Below are positions 16,469 through 24,204 of a stretch of DNA of 33,263 nt, piece after piece; the first letter of the stretch is position 1; each line of letters starts with the position of its first letter. Under the pieces are notes generated by a model. The model had not been told where the DNA came from and ran no database searches. It saw only the letters and a list, made by a program, of their open reading frames with translations. Where the stretch lies: NCBI GenBank assembly GCA_021323165.1, contig JAJTCJ010000028.1:1-33263 (forward strand), given 5' to 3'. The position numbers and the translations under genes were made by a program. This stretch comes from Bacteroidota bacterium. GTDB lineage: Bacteria > Bacteroidota > Bacteroidia > 2-12-FULL-35-15.

Positions 16469-18749
16469 TATTTGCCTAATTATCATTTTTTATCTGGCAT
16501 CCTGCAGCGGGACTAAAAATCTTCCTGAAGGTGAAAAATTATATGTTGGTTCTGATATTAAGTTTGAGCACAAAGGAAAAATAAAAAATAAACGTGCTTT
16601 AAAAGCAGCAGCCGAAAGTGCAATTCGACCGCGTCCGAACAAAGGCTTTCTTGGAATAAGACCAAAACTCTGGATGTATATGAAAGCCGGTAGTGATCCT
16701 AAAAGTAAATTCAAAAAATGGCTTAAAAAACACGGAGAAGCACCTGTTCTTATAAGTGATGTTAAACCTGCAACCACAAGCCAGTTTATCGATGCCAAAC
16801 TATTTAACAATGGTGTTTTCAAAAGTTTTACTCTCTACAAAATAAAAGAAAAACGAAAGACTGCTAAAGTTATATACACCTCGGTTATTCACAAACCATA
16901 CACAATTAAGGGAATTCAATTTCCTGAAGCGGATAATGACATTAACAGATTAATTTTTCTATCTGCAGAAAAGACTTTGATAAAACCTGGGAGTGATTAT
17001 AACCTTGATCTTTTAAAGAATGAAAGAATAAGGATTGATGGTATTCTTAAAGACAACGGCTATTTTTATTTTAACCCGGATTACCTTTTATTCAATGCAG
17101 ATACATCTGAAACAGAAAAAAATGTCAGTCTGAAGCTTACAGTAAAAAAAGATATTCCTGAAAAAGCAAGACATACATATCGTATCAACAATGTTTATAT
17201 CGATCCTCAATATTCTTTGGATGAAGATGCGGAAAACACCCTTAAAGACACGATGCACTTTGAGAACAATATATTCATAGGAAAGGCTGATGACATGAAG
17301 ATCAGGCCGAGAGTACTTCTTCGCTCAATCTATTTGAAAAGATTCGAAGTTTACTCCAGGAAGAATCATAATATAAGCCTGAACCGATTAATGTCGATGG
17401 GGAATTTCAAATTTGTCAGGATCAATCTTGTAGAAAGTGATACTATTGCTCCTGATTTCCTTGATGTAAGAATTATGCTTACACCAATGCCCAAGAGAAC
17501 ATTCCGCAGTGAATTAGATCTTGTTACAAAGTCAAATGACTTCAGCGGTCCGCGACAGAATCTAACTTATCTTAACAGAAATACATTCAACGGAGCTGAA
17601 TTATTAAACGTAAATATAGCCGGCTCATTTGAAACACAAATCAATTCGAAAGAACACATCTATTCATATTCTATTAATCCAAGAGTGGAAGTGTACTTTC
17701 CTAACTTTTTAGTACCATTTAAGATCAGAAAAACTAATGGAATGTATATTCCGAAAACAAAAATTTCCTTAGGATATAACTATCTGAAAAGAATGACATA
17801 CTTCGATATGCGTACACTTCAATTTATTTTCGGTTATAAATGGAAAGAAGACATACGAAAAGAGCATGAATTAAATCCATTCACAATCAATTACACTTCC
17901 GTAAAAAACAAATCACAGGAATTTATCGCCTTGCTTGAGCAAAATCCATTTTTGAAAAAGAGTTATGAAGAACAATTCATAGCAGGAGGAAGTTATACTT
18001 TTAGTTATAATGAACAGATGCTCACAGCTAAAAAAGTCCAATACTTTTTTCATGGAATAGCCGAAATCGCGGGGAATACATTTACTTTAGCAAAAGCCAT
18101 TGCAGGCCAGCCTGTTTCTGCAGAAAATCCAGGAAAGATCGCTGGTTCAGTTTATTCCCAATTTGGAAGAATCAGTCTTGATGGCAGAAGCTATATTAAT
18201 ACCGGAAAAAGAAATAAACTGGTGCTCAGATTATTTGCCGGAATGGGGAAGCCATATGGTAATTCTTCCACATTACCATACGTGAAACAGTTCTTCAGCG
18301 GTGGCCCAAACAGTATTCGGGCATTTAAGATTAATTCTTTAGGACCTGGCTCTTATCAGCAAAGCTCCGATAAAAAAAATGCATTTCTTCAAATGGGAGG
18401 AGATATTAAACTTGAATCCAATGCTGAATTCAGGATTGACATAATACGTTTTTTAAAAGCAGCAATATTTGTAGATGCCGGGAACATATGGCTAACAAAG
18501 GCAAATCCAGCTAATACAGTACCGGCATTTTCATTTTCAGAATTCCATAAAGAGATCGCTGTAGGAGCTGGTGTGGGTTTGAGAGCAGACTTATCTTTCT
18601 TTGTTCTTCGATTTGATCTCGCAGCACCACTCAGAAAACCATGGCTTCCGGAAGGAGACCGATGGGTAATTGATAAAATAAGTTTCGGAAATTCCGGATG
18701 GAGAAGTGAGAACTTAATACTAAATGTGGCAATTGGTTACCCTTTTTAA
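16446..18749 (+). CDS. tamL: TamL, lipidated TamA-type Omp85 barrel
   Basis: This 767-residue outer-membrane protein starts with a lipoprotein signal peptide (residues 1-19, lipobox LASC with Cys20) instead of the plain signal peptide of proteobacterial TamA. That is the mark of TamL, the Bacteroidota form. POTRA-like modules occupy about residues 30-340 (for example FIDAKLFNNGVFKSF). The rest is an Omp85 barrel with the conserved motifs FSGGPNSIRAFKINSLGPGS near residue 620 and GAGVGLRADLSFFVLRFDLA near the end. The frame runs back to 16353, but the ATG at 16446 gives the signal peptide. It overlaps the end of tamB by 23 bases, so the two partners are made together. Confidence 0.92.
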   Translation: MKRLVINSICLIIIFYLASCSGTKNLPEGEKLYVGSDIKFEHKGKIKNKRALKAAAESAIRPRPNKGFLGIRPKLWMYMKAGSDPKSKFKKWLKKHGEAPVLISDVKPATTSQFIDAKLFNNGVFKSFTLYKIKEKRKTAKVIYTSVIHKPYTIKGIQFPEADNDINRLIFLSAEKTLIKPGSDYNLDLLKNERIRIDGILKDNGYFYFNPDYLLFNADTSETEKNVSLKLTVKKDIPEKARHTYRINNVYIDPQYSLDEDAENTLKDTMHFENNIFIGKADDMKIRPRVLLRSIYLKRFEVYSRKNHNISLNRLMSMGNFKFVRINLVESDTIAPDFLDVRIMLTPMPKRTFRSELDLVTKSNDFSGPRQNLTYLNRNTFNGAELLNVNIAGSFETQINSKEHIYSYSINPRVEVYFPNFLVPFKIRKTNGMYIPKTKISLGYNYLKRMTYFDMRTLQFIFGYKWKEDIRKEHELNPFTINYTSVKNKSQEFIALLEQNPFLKKSYEEQFIAGGSYTFSYNEQMLTAKKVQYFFHGIAEIAGNTFTLAKAIAGQPVSAENPGKIAGSVYSQFGRISLDGRSYINTGKRNKLVLRLFAGMGKPYGNSSTLPYVKQFFSGGPNSIRAFKINSLGPGSYQQSSDKKNAFLQMGGDIKLESNAEFRIDIIRFLKAAIFVDAGNIWLTKANPANTVPAFSFSEFHKEIAVGAGVGLRADLSFFVLRFDLAAPLRKPWLPEGDRWVIDKISFGNSGWRSENLILNVAIGYPF

Positions 18750-18750
18750 C

Positions 18751-18765
18751 TGGCATAAATTTATA
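18751..18765 (+). promoter_or_regulatory. TGGCAT-type element upstream of the DUF4142 gene
   Basis: TGGCATAAATTTATA begins two bases after the tamL stop and 46 bases before the ATG at 18797. It has the full WGGCAT block and TA at positions 14-15. Confidence 0.5.
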
Positions 18766-18796
18766 ATATTTAAGGCAATAAAAATATCTGAATATC

Positions 18797-19423
18797 ATGA
18801 AAACAACCTTTACCAAAACTACTATCAAAATTACCGGTTTGGCACTTTCATTATTATCGATAGTTGCTTGTGATAATACTAAAAACAGGAACAGTAATGA
18901 TTCGAAAGATGTAGCTGAAGAGCACAATGATGCAAAATTCAATAAGGACAAAGAAAAGGAAGCAGACTTCTTTGTTGAAATTACAGACATGACAATTCAG
19001 GAAATTAAACTATCCGAATTAGCCGAAAAACAAGCACAAGCTGACGATATTAAAGAATTAGGTAAAATATTAAGAGAAGATCATTCAAAGTCATTAAAAG
19101 AAATTGAAGAAATGGCAAGAAAAAAGATGATCACACTTCCGGTTGATATTAGCAAAGATGGAAAGGATAATTATGAAGACATTTCCAAAAAACAAGGCCA
19201 GGAATTCGATCATGCTTATGCTGATGAAATGGTCGATCTGCATACACTTCAGATCAGCAAATTCGAAAAAATGGCAACTGATGCTGAAGATTACGAACTA
19301 AGAAAATGGACAGAAACAAAATTAAAGGAACTAAGAACGCACCTTGACAGATCGATGACCTGCAGGGATAAATATAAAGAGGATAAGAAAGACAAAACTC
19401 CTCTAAGTAAAATTAAACACTAG
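18797..19423 (+). CDS. DUF4142 lipoprotein
   Basis: This 208-residue protein has a lipoprotein signal peptide (Cys25 after SIVA) and, after a charged linker, an all-helical DUF4142 domain (about residues 55-195), a ferritin-like four-helix fold. The start of the domain, KEADFFVEITDMTIQEIKLSELA, is typical. DUF4142 proteins are periplasmic or surface helical bundles of unknown activity, often next to other stress genes. I see no metal-ligand pattern that would make it a ferritin. The gene begins 47 bases after tamL, preceded by a TGGCAT element, so I read it as separately promoted. It is followed by the PA2169-type gene with 64 bases between. Confidence 0.87.
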   Translation: MKTTFTKTTIKITGLALSLLSIVACDNTKNRNSNDSKDVAEEHNDAKFNKDKEKEADFFVEITDMTIQEIKLSELAEKQAQADDIKELGKILREDHSKSLKEIEEMARKKMITLPVDISKDGKDNYEDISKKQGQEFDHAYADEMVDLHTLQISKFEKMATDAEDYELRKWTETKLKELRTHLDRSMTCRDKYKEDKKDKTPLSKIKH

Positions 19424-19437
19424 TACTTTAGTTCGAA

Positions 19438-19453
19438 TGGCATAAACATTTTA
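19438..19453 (+). promoter_or_regulatory. TGGCAT-type element upstream of the PA2169-type gene
   Basis: TGGCATAAACATTTTA begins 50 bases before the ATG at 19488. The WGGCAT block is perfect; the TA falls at positions 15-16, one base later than in the main group. Confidence 0.4.
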
Positions 19454-19487
19454 ATCAACAATTATATATACCCTTAAAACATAAAAA

Positions 19488-19940
19488 ATGGAAGCAACAA
19501 GCAAAGAAACAGTAGCATTGATAAATGAACTTATCGTAATCAACCATGACCGCATCGAAGGTTATGAAAGAGCTGCAAAGGAAACTGAAGATCCTCAGCT
19601 AAAATCATTATTCACAAGCATGGCAGATGAAAGCCGACAATTCAAAAACGAACTTGTTCGCGAAGTAGTTAATCAAGGCGGAAGTCCTGCTGAAGGAACT
19701 ACCACTTCCGGAAAAGTATACCGTGCCTGGATGGATATCAAAGCGGCACTAACAGGCAAAGATCGTCATGCAATTATCGCATCATGTGAATTTGGTGAAG
19801 ATGCTGCACTAGAAACCTATGAGGATGTCTTAAAGTCTGACAGCCTTGTAACTGAATGCAGAAATATGATCACTCGTCAGAAGAGCAGTTTACAAAAATC
19901 TCATGATAAAATAAAATTATTAAGAGATTCAACTAAATAA
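19488..19940 (+). CDS. PA2169-family four-helix-bundle protein
   Basis: This 150-residue cytoplasmic protein is a DUF2383/PA2169-type helical bundle. The opening ETVALINELIVINHDRIEGY and the following YERAAKETEDPQLKSLF, together with CEFGEDAALETYEDVL at about 105-120, are the family pattern. The fold is related to ferritin, and members are usually found with stress-response genes; no enzymatic role is established. It carries no signal peptide, unlike the DUF4142 gene before it. A bidirectional terminator overlaps its last codon. Confidence 0.9.
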   Translation: MEATSKETVALINELIVINHDRIEGYERAAKETEDPQLKSLFTSMADESRQFKNELVREVVNQGGSPAEGTTTSGKVYRAWMDIKAALTGKDRHAIIASCEFGEDAALETYEDVLKSDSLVTECRNMITRQKSSLQKSHDKIKLLRDSTK

Positions 19941-19966
19941 AAAAGGCCCCAAACGGGGCCTTTTTT
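19939..19966. terminator. Bidirectional terminator between convergent genes
   Basis: GGCCCC (19945-19950) and GGGGCC (19955-19960) pair across AAAC, with six As before and six Ts after. It serves the plus-strand PA2169-type gene and the minus-strand small secreted protein gene ending at 19965. Confidence 0.93.
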
Positions 19967-20210
19967 ATTCCTTCTTTCCTGAAGGAGATATTATTGGTTC
20001 GAGATCTTTCCTTTCCTTATCATCACGCTGCTCTTCAGGTAGAACCGGCTTGATCGGTGTCTTATGATGAATAGAATCCATTGGCATCTTTTTGATCTTT
20101 TCAAGATGCGTGCTGTCCACTTGCACTGTATCCTTTCTGTTGATCTTCTCTTGCGCCCCCATTGATAAACCCAAGAAAATAAAACTGATACTAATCGCTG
20201 CTTTTTTCAT
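19965..20210 (-). CDS. Small secreted hypothetical protein
   Basis: This 81-residue protein has a signal peptide (about residues 1-19, MKKAAISISFIFLGLSMGAQ) and a short polar mature part rich in Lys, Asp, Glu and Pro with no hydrophobic core. I do not recognise a family. The mature chain is probably a disordered periplasmic peptide. It is flanked by a terminator on its 3' side and is separated from the acidic-protein gene by a second terminator, so it is its own unit. No promoter box is visible in the 80 bases upstream. Confidence 0.65.
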   Translation of the reverse strand: MKKAAISISFIFLGLSMGAQEKINRKDTVQVDSTHLEKIKKMPMDSIHHKTPIKPVLPEEQRDDKERKDLEPIISPSGKKE

Positions 20211-20289
20211 ACTAATAGTTATTGATCTTACTATTTATGTTAAAAAAATGTACCCGATAATCTTCTTCAACATCAGTTTAAAGCATAAA

Positions 20290-20319
20290 AAAAACAGGAG
20301 TCTTAAACTCCTGTTTTTA
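20290..20319. terminator. Terminator after the acidic-protein gene
   Basis: ACAGGAGT (20294-20301) pairs with ACTCCTGT (20307-20314), with A and T tracts on both sides. On the minus strand the stem is followed by eight Ts, so it ends transcripts from the gene at 20336-20587. Confidence 0.88.
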
Positions 20320-20335
20320 AACGATAACATTTACT

Positions 20336-20587
20336 TTATAAAGATGTACTCATATAATCATAAAACTCCGCAATCGCAGGTTTTGATGTTTTATCATTCA
20401 GTTCAAACTCATCTTCATCATCTGATTCAAAGTTCTCAAAATCTTCTTCTTCTTCGCTAAACAATGGATCATCATCTTCATCGGGTTCTTCCCTTTCTTT
20501 TGTTTTAGTCTGACGACCTGGATTCGATGGGTTCGGCTTAGGATACGCTGTATCTTCCACCTCTTTGCTATATATTTTCATAATCAT
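20336..20587 (-). CDS. Small acidic hypothetical protein
   Basis: This 83-residue protein is dominated by Asp and Glu from about residue 33 (EEPDEDDDPLFSEEEEDF, then ESDDEDEFEL) with a Pro/Asn-rich stretch before. There is no signal peptide or membrane segment. Two ATGs two codons apart (20587 and 20581) are equally possible starts. It begins 49 bases after the Ku stop and ends at a strong terminator, so it may be the last gene of the Ku transcript. Its acidic, DNA-mimic-like composition next to Ku is notable but proves nothing. I do not recognise a family. Confidence 0.62.
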   Translation of the reverse strand: MIMKIYSKEVEDTAYPKPNPSNPGRQTKTKEREEPDEDDDPLFSEEEEDFENFESDDEDEFELNDKTSKPAIAEFYDYMSTSL

Positions 20588-20636
20588 CTATTTAAATTAA
20601 TATACATTTATCAGGTTAATTTTTAATACTTACAAA

Positions 20637-21413
20637 TCAGGATGCTTTCTTTTTACCATGAAGACTAGCCTTTAGCATGTCCATAAGATCATCAGACTTT
20701 GTATGTACAACTTTCATACGATGCACTTTTTTTGTGTTCTTACCTTTAGCTTTATCCTTTATTGTTTTAAGCAACTTTTCAGTATAGGTATTCTTATACA
20801 TCTCAATATTGAACTTTTCTGTAAGTTGATCTATTAGCTTTGTAGCCATAGCTTTTTCTTTCGGATTAATTTTTGCAGAGGACGGAATATCAAGATCCTT
20901 CGTACTCCTGATCTCTTCTTCAAATCGAAGCCTGTTAAGCATTATCACATTCTTATATGGTTTTAAGATCGCAAGAGCCTCTTTGTTTCTAAGAACAAAT
21001 GTTGTTACTCCTACTTTACCGGAAGCCTCCAAAGCATCTCTTAAGAGTGAATAAGCCTTTTGACCGCTTTTCTGAGGTTCGAGATAATAAGGCTGCTCAT
21101 AATATATACTATCGATCTCTGTTTCTTTCACAAAATTCATAATCTCGATAGTTTTCGTTTTAACTGCATCAGCAGCTTCAAAGTCTTCTTTTTCGAGAAC
21201 TACATATTGATCTTCGATGAGATATCCTTTAACTATATTCTCGTAAGGGACTTCCTTACCCGTCTTTTCATTCACACGCTTAAAGCGGATATTAGAATGA
21301 TCGCGGCTATCAAGCATATCAAGATCCAGAGAACTGCTTTCCACAGCAGAGAATAATCTCACCGGAATATTGATCAGTCCGAAACTGATAGCTCCTGTCC
21401 ACATTGCTCTCAT
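20637..21413 (-). CDS. ku: Ku protein for non-homologous end joining
   Basis: This 258-residue protein is a bacterial Ku homodimer subunit, which rings DNA double-strand ends and recruits the ligase LigD. The N-terminal [20 protein letters not shown] is diagnostic, and the core Ku beta-barrel continues through about residue 240 ([33 protein letters not shown]). The C-terminus is basic and short ([10 protein letters not shown], then GKKKAS), as in minimal bacterial Ku. No ligD is present in the window, so its partner must be elsewhere. It follows the unknown gene at 21440 after 26 bases, most of which are a TTTA repeat. The start is the ATG at 21413. Confidence 0.96.
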   Translation of the reverse strand: MRAMWTGAISFGLINIPVRLFSAVESSSLDLDMLDSRDHSNIRFKRVNEKTGKEVPYENIVKGYLIEDQYVVLEKEDFEAADAVKTKTIEIMNFVKETEIDSIYYEQPYYLEPQKSGQKAYSLLRDALEASGKVGVTTFVLRNKEALAILKPYKNVIMLNRLRFEEEIRSTKDLDIPSSAKINPKEKAMATKLIDQLTEKFNIEMYKNTYTEKLLKTIKDKAKGKNTKKVHRMKVVHTKSDDLMDMLKASLHGKKKAS

Positions 21414-21422
21414 ATCCGCAGG

Positions 21423-21450
21423 TTTATTTATTTATTTATTTATTTATTTA
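21423..21450. repeat. TTTA microsatellite, seven perfect units
   Basis: Seven perfect TTTA units (TAAA read on the minus strand). The run covers the last codon and stop of the gene ending at 21440 and the spacer before ku. Because every frame through TAAA repeats meets TAA, copy-number change would not lengthen the upstream protein much but would change its spacing to ku in four-base steps. Confidence 0.95.
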
Positions 21451-21826
21451 TTACTTCCATGTCCTCTAACGGAAAATTACCGGTGCTGAGGGTAAAATTA
21501 AATTCGGAAATAAATGAAAGAAGCTCAGACATTCCGAATGTAGTAGACTTGAATTTTTTAACCGGAATTTTATTGATATTATAATTACTTCCTTCCTGGC
21601 GAACTTTATCCAAAGCATAAAGAGTTACAACAATTTCTTTTCCGTAAAAAACTCTTATTGCAACTGCTTCAAATTGATCGCTGTTGTAATTATCGAAATG
21701 ACGTTCGCAAAATTCATCCAGGGTCTTACCCGGACTTAGCGTTAGTGTAAGTTTTCCGCTTAATTCATTCTGAACCTGGGCACTTGAACTAGTCTCCATG
21801 CCATATAATTTTCTAATGTTAACCAT
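21440..21826 (-). CDS. Hypothetical protein between dehydrogenase and Ku
   Basis: I do not recognise this 128-residue soluble protein. It shows mixed alpha/beta character, with strands such as LTLTLSP and VAIRVFYGKEIVVTLYAL, and no signal peptide or membrane segment. The start ATG at 21826 lies inside the stop of the dehydrogenase gene (eight-base overlap ATGGTTAA), so its translation is coupled to that gene; a second ATG at 21799 is possible but would lose the overlap. The stop lies inside the TTTA repeat. Co-transcription with a stress dehydrogenase and Ku suggests a role in the same response. Confidence 0.72.
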   Translation of the reverse strand: MVNIRKLYGMETSSSAQVQNELSGKLTLTLSPGKTLDEFCERHFDNYNSDQFEAVAIRVFYGKEIVVTLYALDKVRQEGSNYNINKIPVKKFKSTTFGMSELLSFISEFNFTLSTGNFPLEDMEVINK

Positions 21827-22685
21827 TTACTATTTCCCCTCCGTTTGGATGTAAAAATTGACCTGTTATATATGATGAATCTTCGGAAGCGAGAAAAACA
21901 TACGATGGTGCTACTTCCACCGGTTGCCCGGGACGCTTCATCGGAGTTTCTGTTCCAAAAGATTTTACTTTTTTATCTTCAAAGCTTGAAGTAATTAATG
22001 GAGTCCAGATCGGACCCGGAGCAACACCATTTACGCGAATGCCTTTATCGGCAAGATTAGCAGACAAGCTTCTGGTGAGAGATACGATCGCACCTTTCGT
22101 TGCACTGTAATCCAACAAACCGCCACTTCCGCGGTATGCAGTAACTGAAGCTGTATTAATAATACTTCCGCCTTTTTTGAAATGCGTTATAAGAGCTTTG
22201 GTAAGCCAGAAGATCGCGAAAACATTTACTGAAAATGTTTTTAGCAGGTTTTCCGTTGTGACCTCATTTATACTTTCTACCGGATAATGAACACCTGCAT
22301 TGTTTACAAGAACATCAATGTTTTTAAATTTATTAATTATTTTTTTAGCTGCATTTTTACATTGAGCTTCTTTCGAAAGGTCAGCAGGGATCAACAAACA
22401 CTGACGATTATATTTTTTCATGATTATTTCAGCGGTATCTTCAGCATCCTGATCTTCCTTTAGATAAACGATCGCTACATCCGCTCCTTCTTTAGCGAAT
22501 GCAATTGCCACTGCACGTCCGATACCACTGTCACCACCGGTTATAACACACTTTTTATTCAGAAGTTTATTGCTTCCGGGTTTTAAGGAATCATACTCAG
22601 GCTCTGGAGCCATTTTGTATTCCAAGCCCGGCCTGTTTTGAGGCTGGGGTGGAAATATATTCTTTTTGGGATTTGATTTTTGCAT
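21819..22685 (-). CDS. GSP39-like short-chain dehydrogenase
   Basis: This 288-residue oxidoreductase has the nucleotide-binding motif TGGDSGIG at residues 49-56, NNAG at about 128-131, and the catalytic Tyr193-x3-Lys197 (YSATK). The N-terminal extension of about 40 residues with PPQPQNRPG and the whole length match the subgroup of Bacillus general stress protein 39 and E. coli YghA, NAD(P)-dependent enzymes of uncertain natural substrate. The active-site set is complete, so it should be active. It heads a minus-strand transcript running through the unknown gene, ku and probably the acidic gene. An AGGCAT-type element starts 41 bases before the ATG and an inverted repeat lies between the two. 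Confidence 0.92.
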   Translation of the reverse strand: MQKSNPKKNIFPPQPQNRPGLEYKMAPEPEYDSLKPGSNKLLNKKCVITGGDSGIGRAVAIAFAKEGADVAIVYLKEDQDAEDTAEIIMKKYNRQCLLIPADLSKEAQCKNAAKKIINKFKNIDVLVNNAGVHYPVESINEVTTENLLKTFSVNVFAIFWLTKALITHFKKGGSIINTASVTAYRGSGGLLDYSATKGAIVSLTRSLSANLADKGIRVNGVAPGPIWTPLITSSFEDKKVKSFGTETPMKRPGQPVEVAPSYVFLASEDSSYITGQFLHPNGGEIVNG

Positions 22686-22692
22686 AGCAATC

Positions 22693-22714
22693 TTAATGTT
22701 ATTGAAAACATTAA
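22693..22714. promoter_or_regulatory. Inverted repeat in the dehydrogenase leader
   Basis: TTAATGTT (22693-22700) and AACATTAA (22707-22714) are perfect inverted repeats around a six-base spacer. They overlap the downstream half of the AGGCAT-type element and so could be an operator or a leader hairpin. Confidence 0.35.
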
Positions 22715-22726
22715 AATTGCATGCCT
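22712..22726 (-). promoter_or_regulatory. AGGCAT-type element upstream of the dehydrogenase gene
   Basis: Read on the minus strand, AGGCATGCAATTTTA begins at 22726, 41 bases before the ATG at 22685. The first base is A instead of T; GGCAT and TA at positions 14-15 are conserved. Confidence 0.42.
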
Positions 22727-22749
22727 GTAAAATAATGGGGAATATTATA

Positions 22750-24204
22750 TCAATTTGCCAAAAGCTGGTTCAGCTCGATATGAAAAACAGTGCCTTTACC
22801 AACCTGGGTCTGTACATCTATCTTACCATTGTGCATATTGATAATACTTCTTGTGGTGGCTAAGCCAAGACCAACGCCAGTTGACTTGCCTGTAAAATAC
22901 GGATCGAAAATTTTCGTAAGATACTCTTCCTGAATTCCACAGCCGTTATCTCCAATAGAGATCAAACACTTTTTATCAGCGCATTTATATGCAATGCGAA
23001 TTTCACCAGCATTTGCCTCAACGGCTTCAATTGCATTCATGATAATATTCAACAACGCGATTTTGAGTTTAGATTCGTCAGCATCAATTTCAATTTCCTG
23101 ATTTTCAAATTCAGTGATGATCTTAATGTTTTTAAGCTCGGCCCTATCTCTTGCAAGTTCAATTGTACTCTGAAGAATTGACTGAAGAGTTAGCTTACTT
23201 GCTTTAAGTTCAGTAGGTTTTGAATTTTCTATCAGCTCCGTTACAAGATCATTGATTCGTTTACTATTACGTTTTATGATGTTGAAATAAGGCTGATATT
23301 CTTCTTCTGACTTAAGATCCTCTTCAAGTTGTTCTACAGATAAATTAATATTTGTAAGAGGATTGCGAACCTCATGAGCAAGGATACGGGCTATTTTTCC
23401 TGTAATAGCAAGTTTCTCAGCGATCATCAGATCATTCTCCGCTTTTTTCCTTTGAGTCATATCATGAATGATCCCCTGATAATAAATATTATCATCATCA
23501 TCTCTTCGCTGCGTGCTTGCCGTAATGGTACAGAATTTTTTATTCCCGTCTTTGTCTTTTAAAGTAACCTCAAAATTGGAACAAATACCTGTTTCATTGA
23601 TGGTTTCAACGAATTTTAAGCGTTCTTCTTTATTTTCATAAAGATCAGCAGTATTCATTTTCAATAATTCATCGTGCGTATATCCGAATAGATTTTCTGC
23701 AGATTTATTTATGTCGAGCAGATTACCTTCACTGTCCGAAACATAAATTATATCATGAGAATTTTCAAATATACTTCTGAACTTTGTTTCACTTGCCTTC
23801 AGCTTTTTCAGCATCTGGCTCTGACCGATTGAGTAACGTATGGTCCTTTCCAGTTTTTCGGGATCAATCTCATCTTTAACAAGATAATCCGAAACACCAA
23901 GTTCCATTGCCTTCAGATCGGCTTCCTGATTTCCAAGCCCTGTAAGAATTATGATAGGAACATCAATGATATCTGAAAAACATTCCTGAACAAGATCAAG
24001 ACCTGTTTTTGCCCCAAGCAGATAATCAAAAAAATAGATATCATGACCTCTCTGCTGAACCAGCTCTACGCCTTGTTCATAAGAATTGGCCCATGTTAAA
24101 GAGTAAGAATAATTCTTAATATCACTCAGATACTCTTTGAATAGAAAATGATCTCCTGCATCATCTTCAACTAATAATATTTTTATGACTTCGGATGATC
24201 TCAT
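22750..24204 (-). CDS. REC-PAS histidine kinase
   Basis: This 484-residue cytoplasmic protein runs receiver (residues 1-125, phospho-acceptor Asp60), PAS with PAC (about 137-262), dimerisation domain with the phospho-histidine His277 (LAHEVRNPLTN), and ATPase domain (about 370-482, with NAIEAVEANAG, GDNGCGI and GVGLGLATTRSI). There is no membrane segment, so it senses an internal signal or is driven by another kinase through its receiver. Its start overlaps the stop of the NtrC-type gene by four bases, so the pair is coupled and this kinase is the likely partner of that activator. A receiver at the N-terminus means two phosphorylation inputs meet here. Confidence 0.95.
   Translation of the reverse strand: MRSSEVIKILLVEDDAGDHFLFKEYLSDIKNYSYSLTWANSYEQGVELVQQRGHDIYFFDYLLGAKTGLDLVQECFSDIIDVPIIILTGLGNQEADLKAMELGVSDYLVKDEIDPEKLERTIRYSIGQSQMLKKLKASETKFRSIFENSHDIIYVSDSEGNLLDINKSAENLFGYTHDELLKMNTADLYENKEERLKFVETINETGICSNFEVTLKDKDGNKKFCTITASTQRRDDDDNIYYQGIIHDMTQRKKAENDLMIAEKLAITGKIARILAHEVRNPLTNINLSVEQLEEDLKSEEEYQPYFNIIKRNSKRINDLVTELIENSKPTELKASKLTLQSILQSTIELARDRAELKNIKIITEFENQEIEIDADESKLKIALLNIIMNAIEAVEANAGEIRIAYKCADKKCLISIGDNGCGIQEEYLTKIFDPYFTGKSTGVGLGLATTRSIINMHNGKIDVQTQVGKGTVFHIELNQLLAN

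Noticed and set aside
20092-20460. 122-codon plus-strand frame
   Set aside because: It crosses two minus-strand genes and the terminator between them, and its composition is not protein-like.
21423-21450. TTTA run as a CRISPR or mobile-element remnant
   Set aside because: The units are four bases with no spacers, and no transposase or cas gene is near. It is a plain microsatellite.
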